Of a DNA stretch of 33,374 nt, positions 33,228-33,374 are shown one piece after another. The stretch spans positions 1 to 33,374 of the forward strand of contig CANETF010000027.1 in the NCBI GenBank assembly GCA_947440575.1, written 5' to 3'. Position numbers and translations under genes: made by a program. The notes under the pieces are model-generated. The model was not told where the DNA came from and searched no databases. It saw nothing but the letters and a program-made list of their open reading frames with translations. The stretch is from Verrucomicrobiaceae bacterium (GTDB lineage Bacteria > Verrucomicrobiota > Verrucomicrobiia > Verrucomicrobiales > Verrucomicrobiaceae). Positions within the stretch are counted from its first letter, which is position 1. Every line of letters begins with the position of its first letter.

Positions 33228-33374
33228 GGCTCTTCGGACATTTCCGTGGGATTTGAATCAAGCCAGTGAGAGGTCCAGTTTTCCGCAGAAGAACAGGATT
33301 CGGGTTCGGTAGGATTGAAAAGAGCGGAAGCCGCGCGCTGCCGCCTTGATCTGTTGGATCACGCTGTTAAACCC
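33228..33374 (-). mobile_element. End of an ISL3-family insertion sequence, runs off the right edge
   Basis: The element's transposase ends at 33258. From its stop outward the sequence reaches a likely terminal inverted repeat which, read inward from 33228, begins GGCTCTTCGGACATTTCCG. ISL3-family ends commonly begin GGCTCTT or similar. The 8 bp just outside, CTTTTATT (33220-33227), would be the target duplication expected of this family. The other end lies outside the window, so neither the repeat nor the duplication can be confirmed. Confidence 0.6.
33258..33374 (-). CDS. ISL3-family transposase, C-terminal 38 residues
   Basis: The minus strand gives an open 38-residue tail ending in TGA. 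Its core, NSVIQQIKAAARGFRSFQSY followed by RTRILFFCGKLDL, matches the characteristic C-terminus of ISL3 (IS204/IS1001/IS1096/IS1165) transposases, where N-x-x-I-x-x-I-K-x-x-A-R/Y-G-F-R-x-F closes the DDE domain. The rest of the gene is beyond the window edge, so intactness is unknown. The copy ends cleanly and shows no frameshift in the visible part. Confidence 0.85.
   Translation of the reverse strand, partial: GFNSVIQQIKAAARGFRSFQSYRTRILFFCGKLDLSLA

Noticed and set aside
32990..33241. 83-codon minus-strand open frame
   Set aside because: No domain or ribosome binding site, and it crosses the inferred IS end at 33228; best explained as chance.
1..33374. CRISPR arrays, tRNA genes and rRNA genes
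   Set aside because: No regularly spaced direct repeats, and no T-arm-like GGTTCGA context or rRNA core sequence was seen on reading both strands.

Overview
The window reads as chromosome from a Verrucomicrobiota bacterium, probably a Prosthecobacter/Verrucomicrobium-like lineage. The evidence is the pairing of a planctomycete-type cytochrome (PSCyt1-DUF1549-DUF1553) with a DUF1501 protein, a sensor kinase with discoidin-like ectodomains, several exported sulfatase/sialidase-type enzymes, Tat-exported Gfo/Idh/MocA proteins and a very large beta-helix surface protein. This placement is inferred from gene families; there is no rRNA in the window.

Layout. 1-5.4 kb: the N-terminus of an M81/MlrC-like peptidase that runs off the left edge, a CvfB-like S1 RNA-binding protein, a membrane PuuD-like protein with a C-terminal haem c domain, a secreted serine hydrolase and a Tat-exported oxidoreductase closed by a textbook terminator. 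5.4-10.3 kb: one 1622-residue exported beta-helix protein. 10.4-14.2 kb (minus strand): an L,D-transpeptidase, then a tight three-gene operon read as OYE-type ene-reductase, rhodanese/YceI fusion, nitroreductase, closed by a perfect 12-bp hairpin terminator. 14.3-18 kb: a CPA2/Kef-type antiporter, a small exported protein and TruD. 18-22.3 kb: a sialidase-like protein, a PhoPQ-related alpha/beta hydrolase and a sulfatase, all exported, with a decayed hydrolase fragment between the first two. 22.3-29 kb: a two-component system followed by the PSCyt1/DUF1549/DUF1553 and DUF1501 genes. 29-29.5 kb: RNase P RNA with a clear promoter. 29.5-33 kb: an AraC regulator divergent from an 814-residue exported protein with an internal duplication. 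The right edge holds the 3' end of an ISL3-type insertion sequence.

The most interesting item is a pair of near-identical dyad sites, TTACG-N6-CGTAA. One lies 32 bp before the sensor kinase gene and the other 40 bp before the PSCyt1 gene, directly after the response-regulator stop codon. I found no other copy in the window. This suggests that the discoidin-kinase/LuxR-type regulator controls both itself and the exported cytochrome/DUF1501 pair. It would be a candidate sensory-catabolic unit next to the sulfatase, sialidase-like and hydrolase genes. The functional link is an inference.
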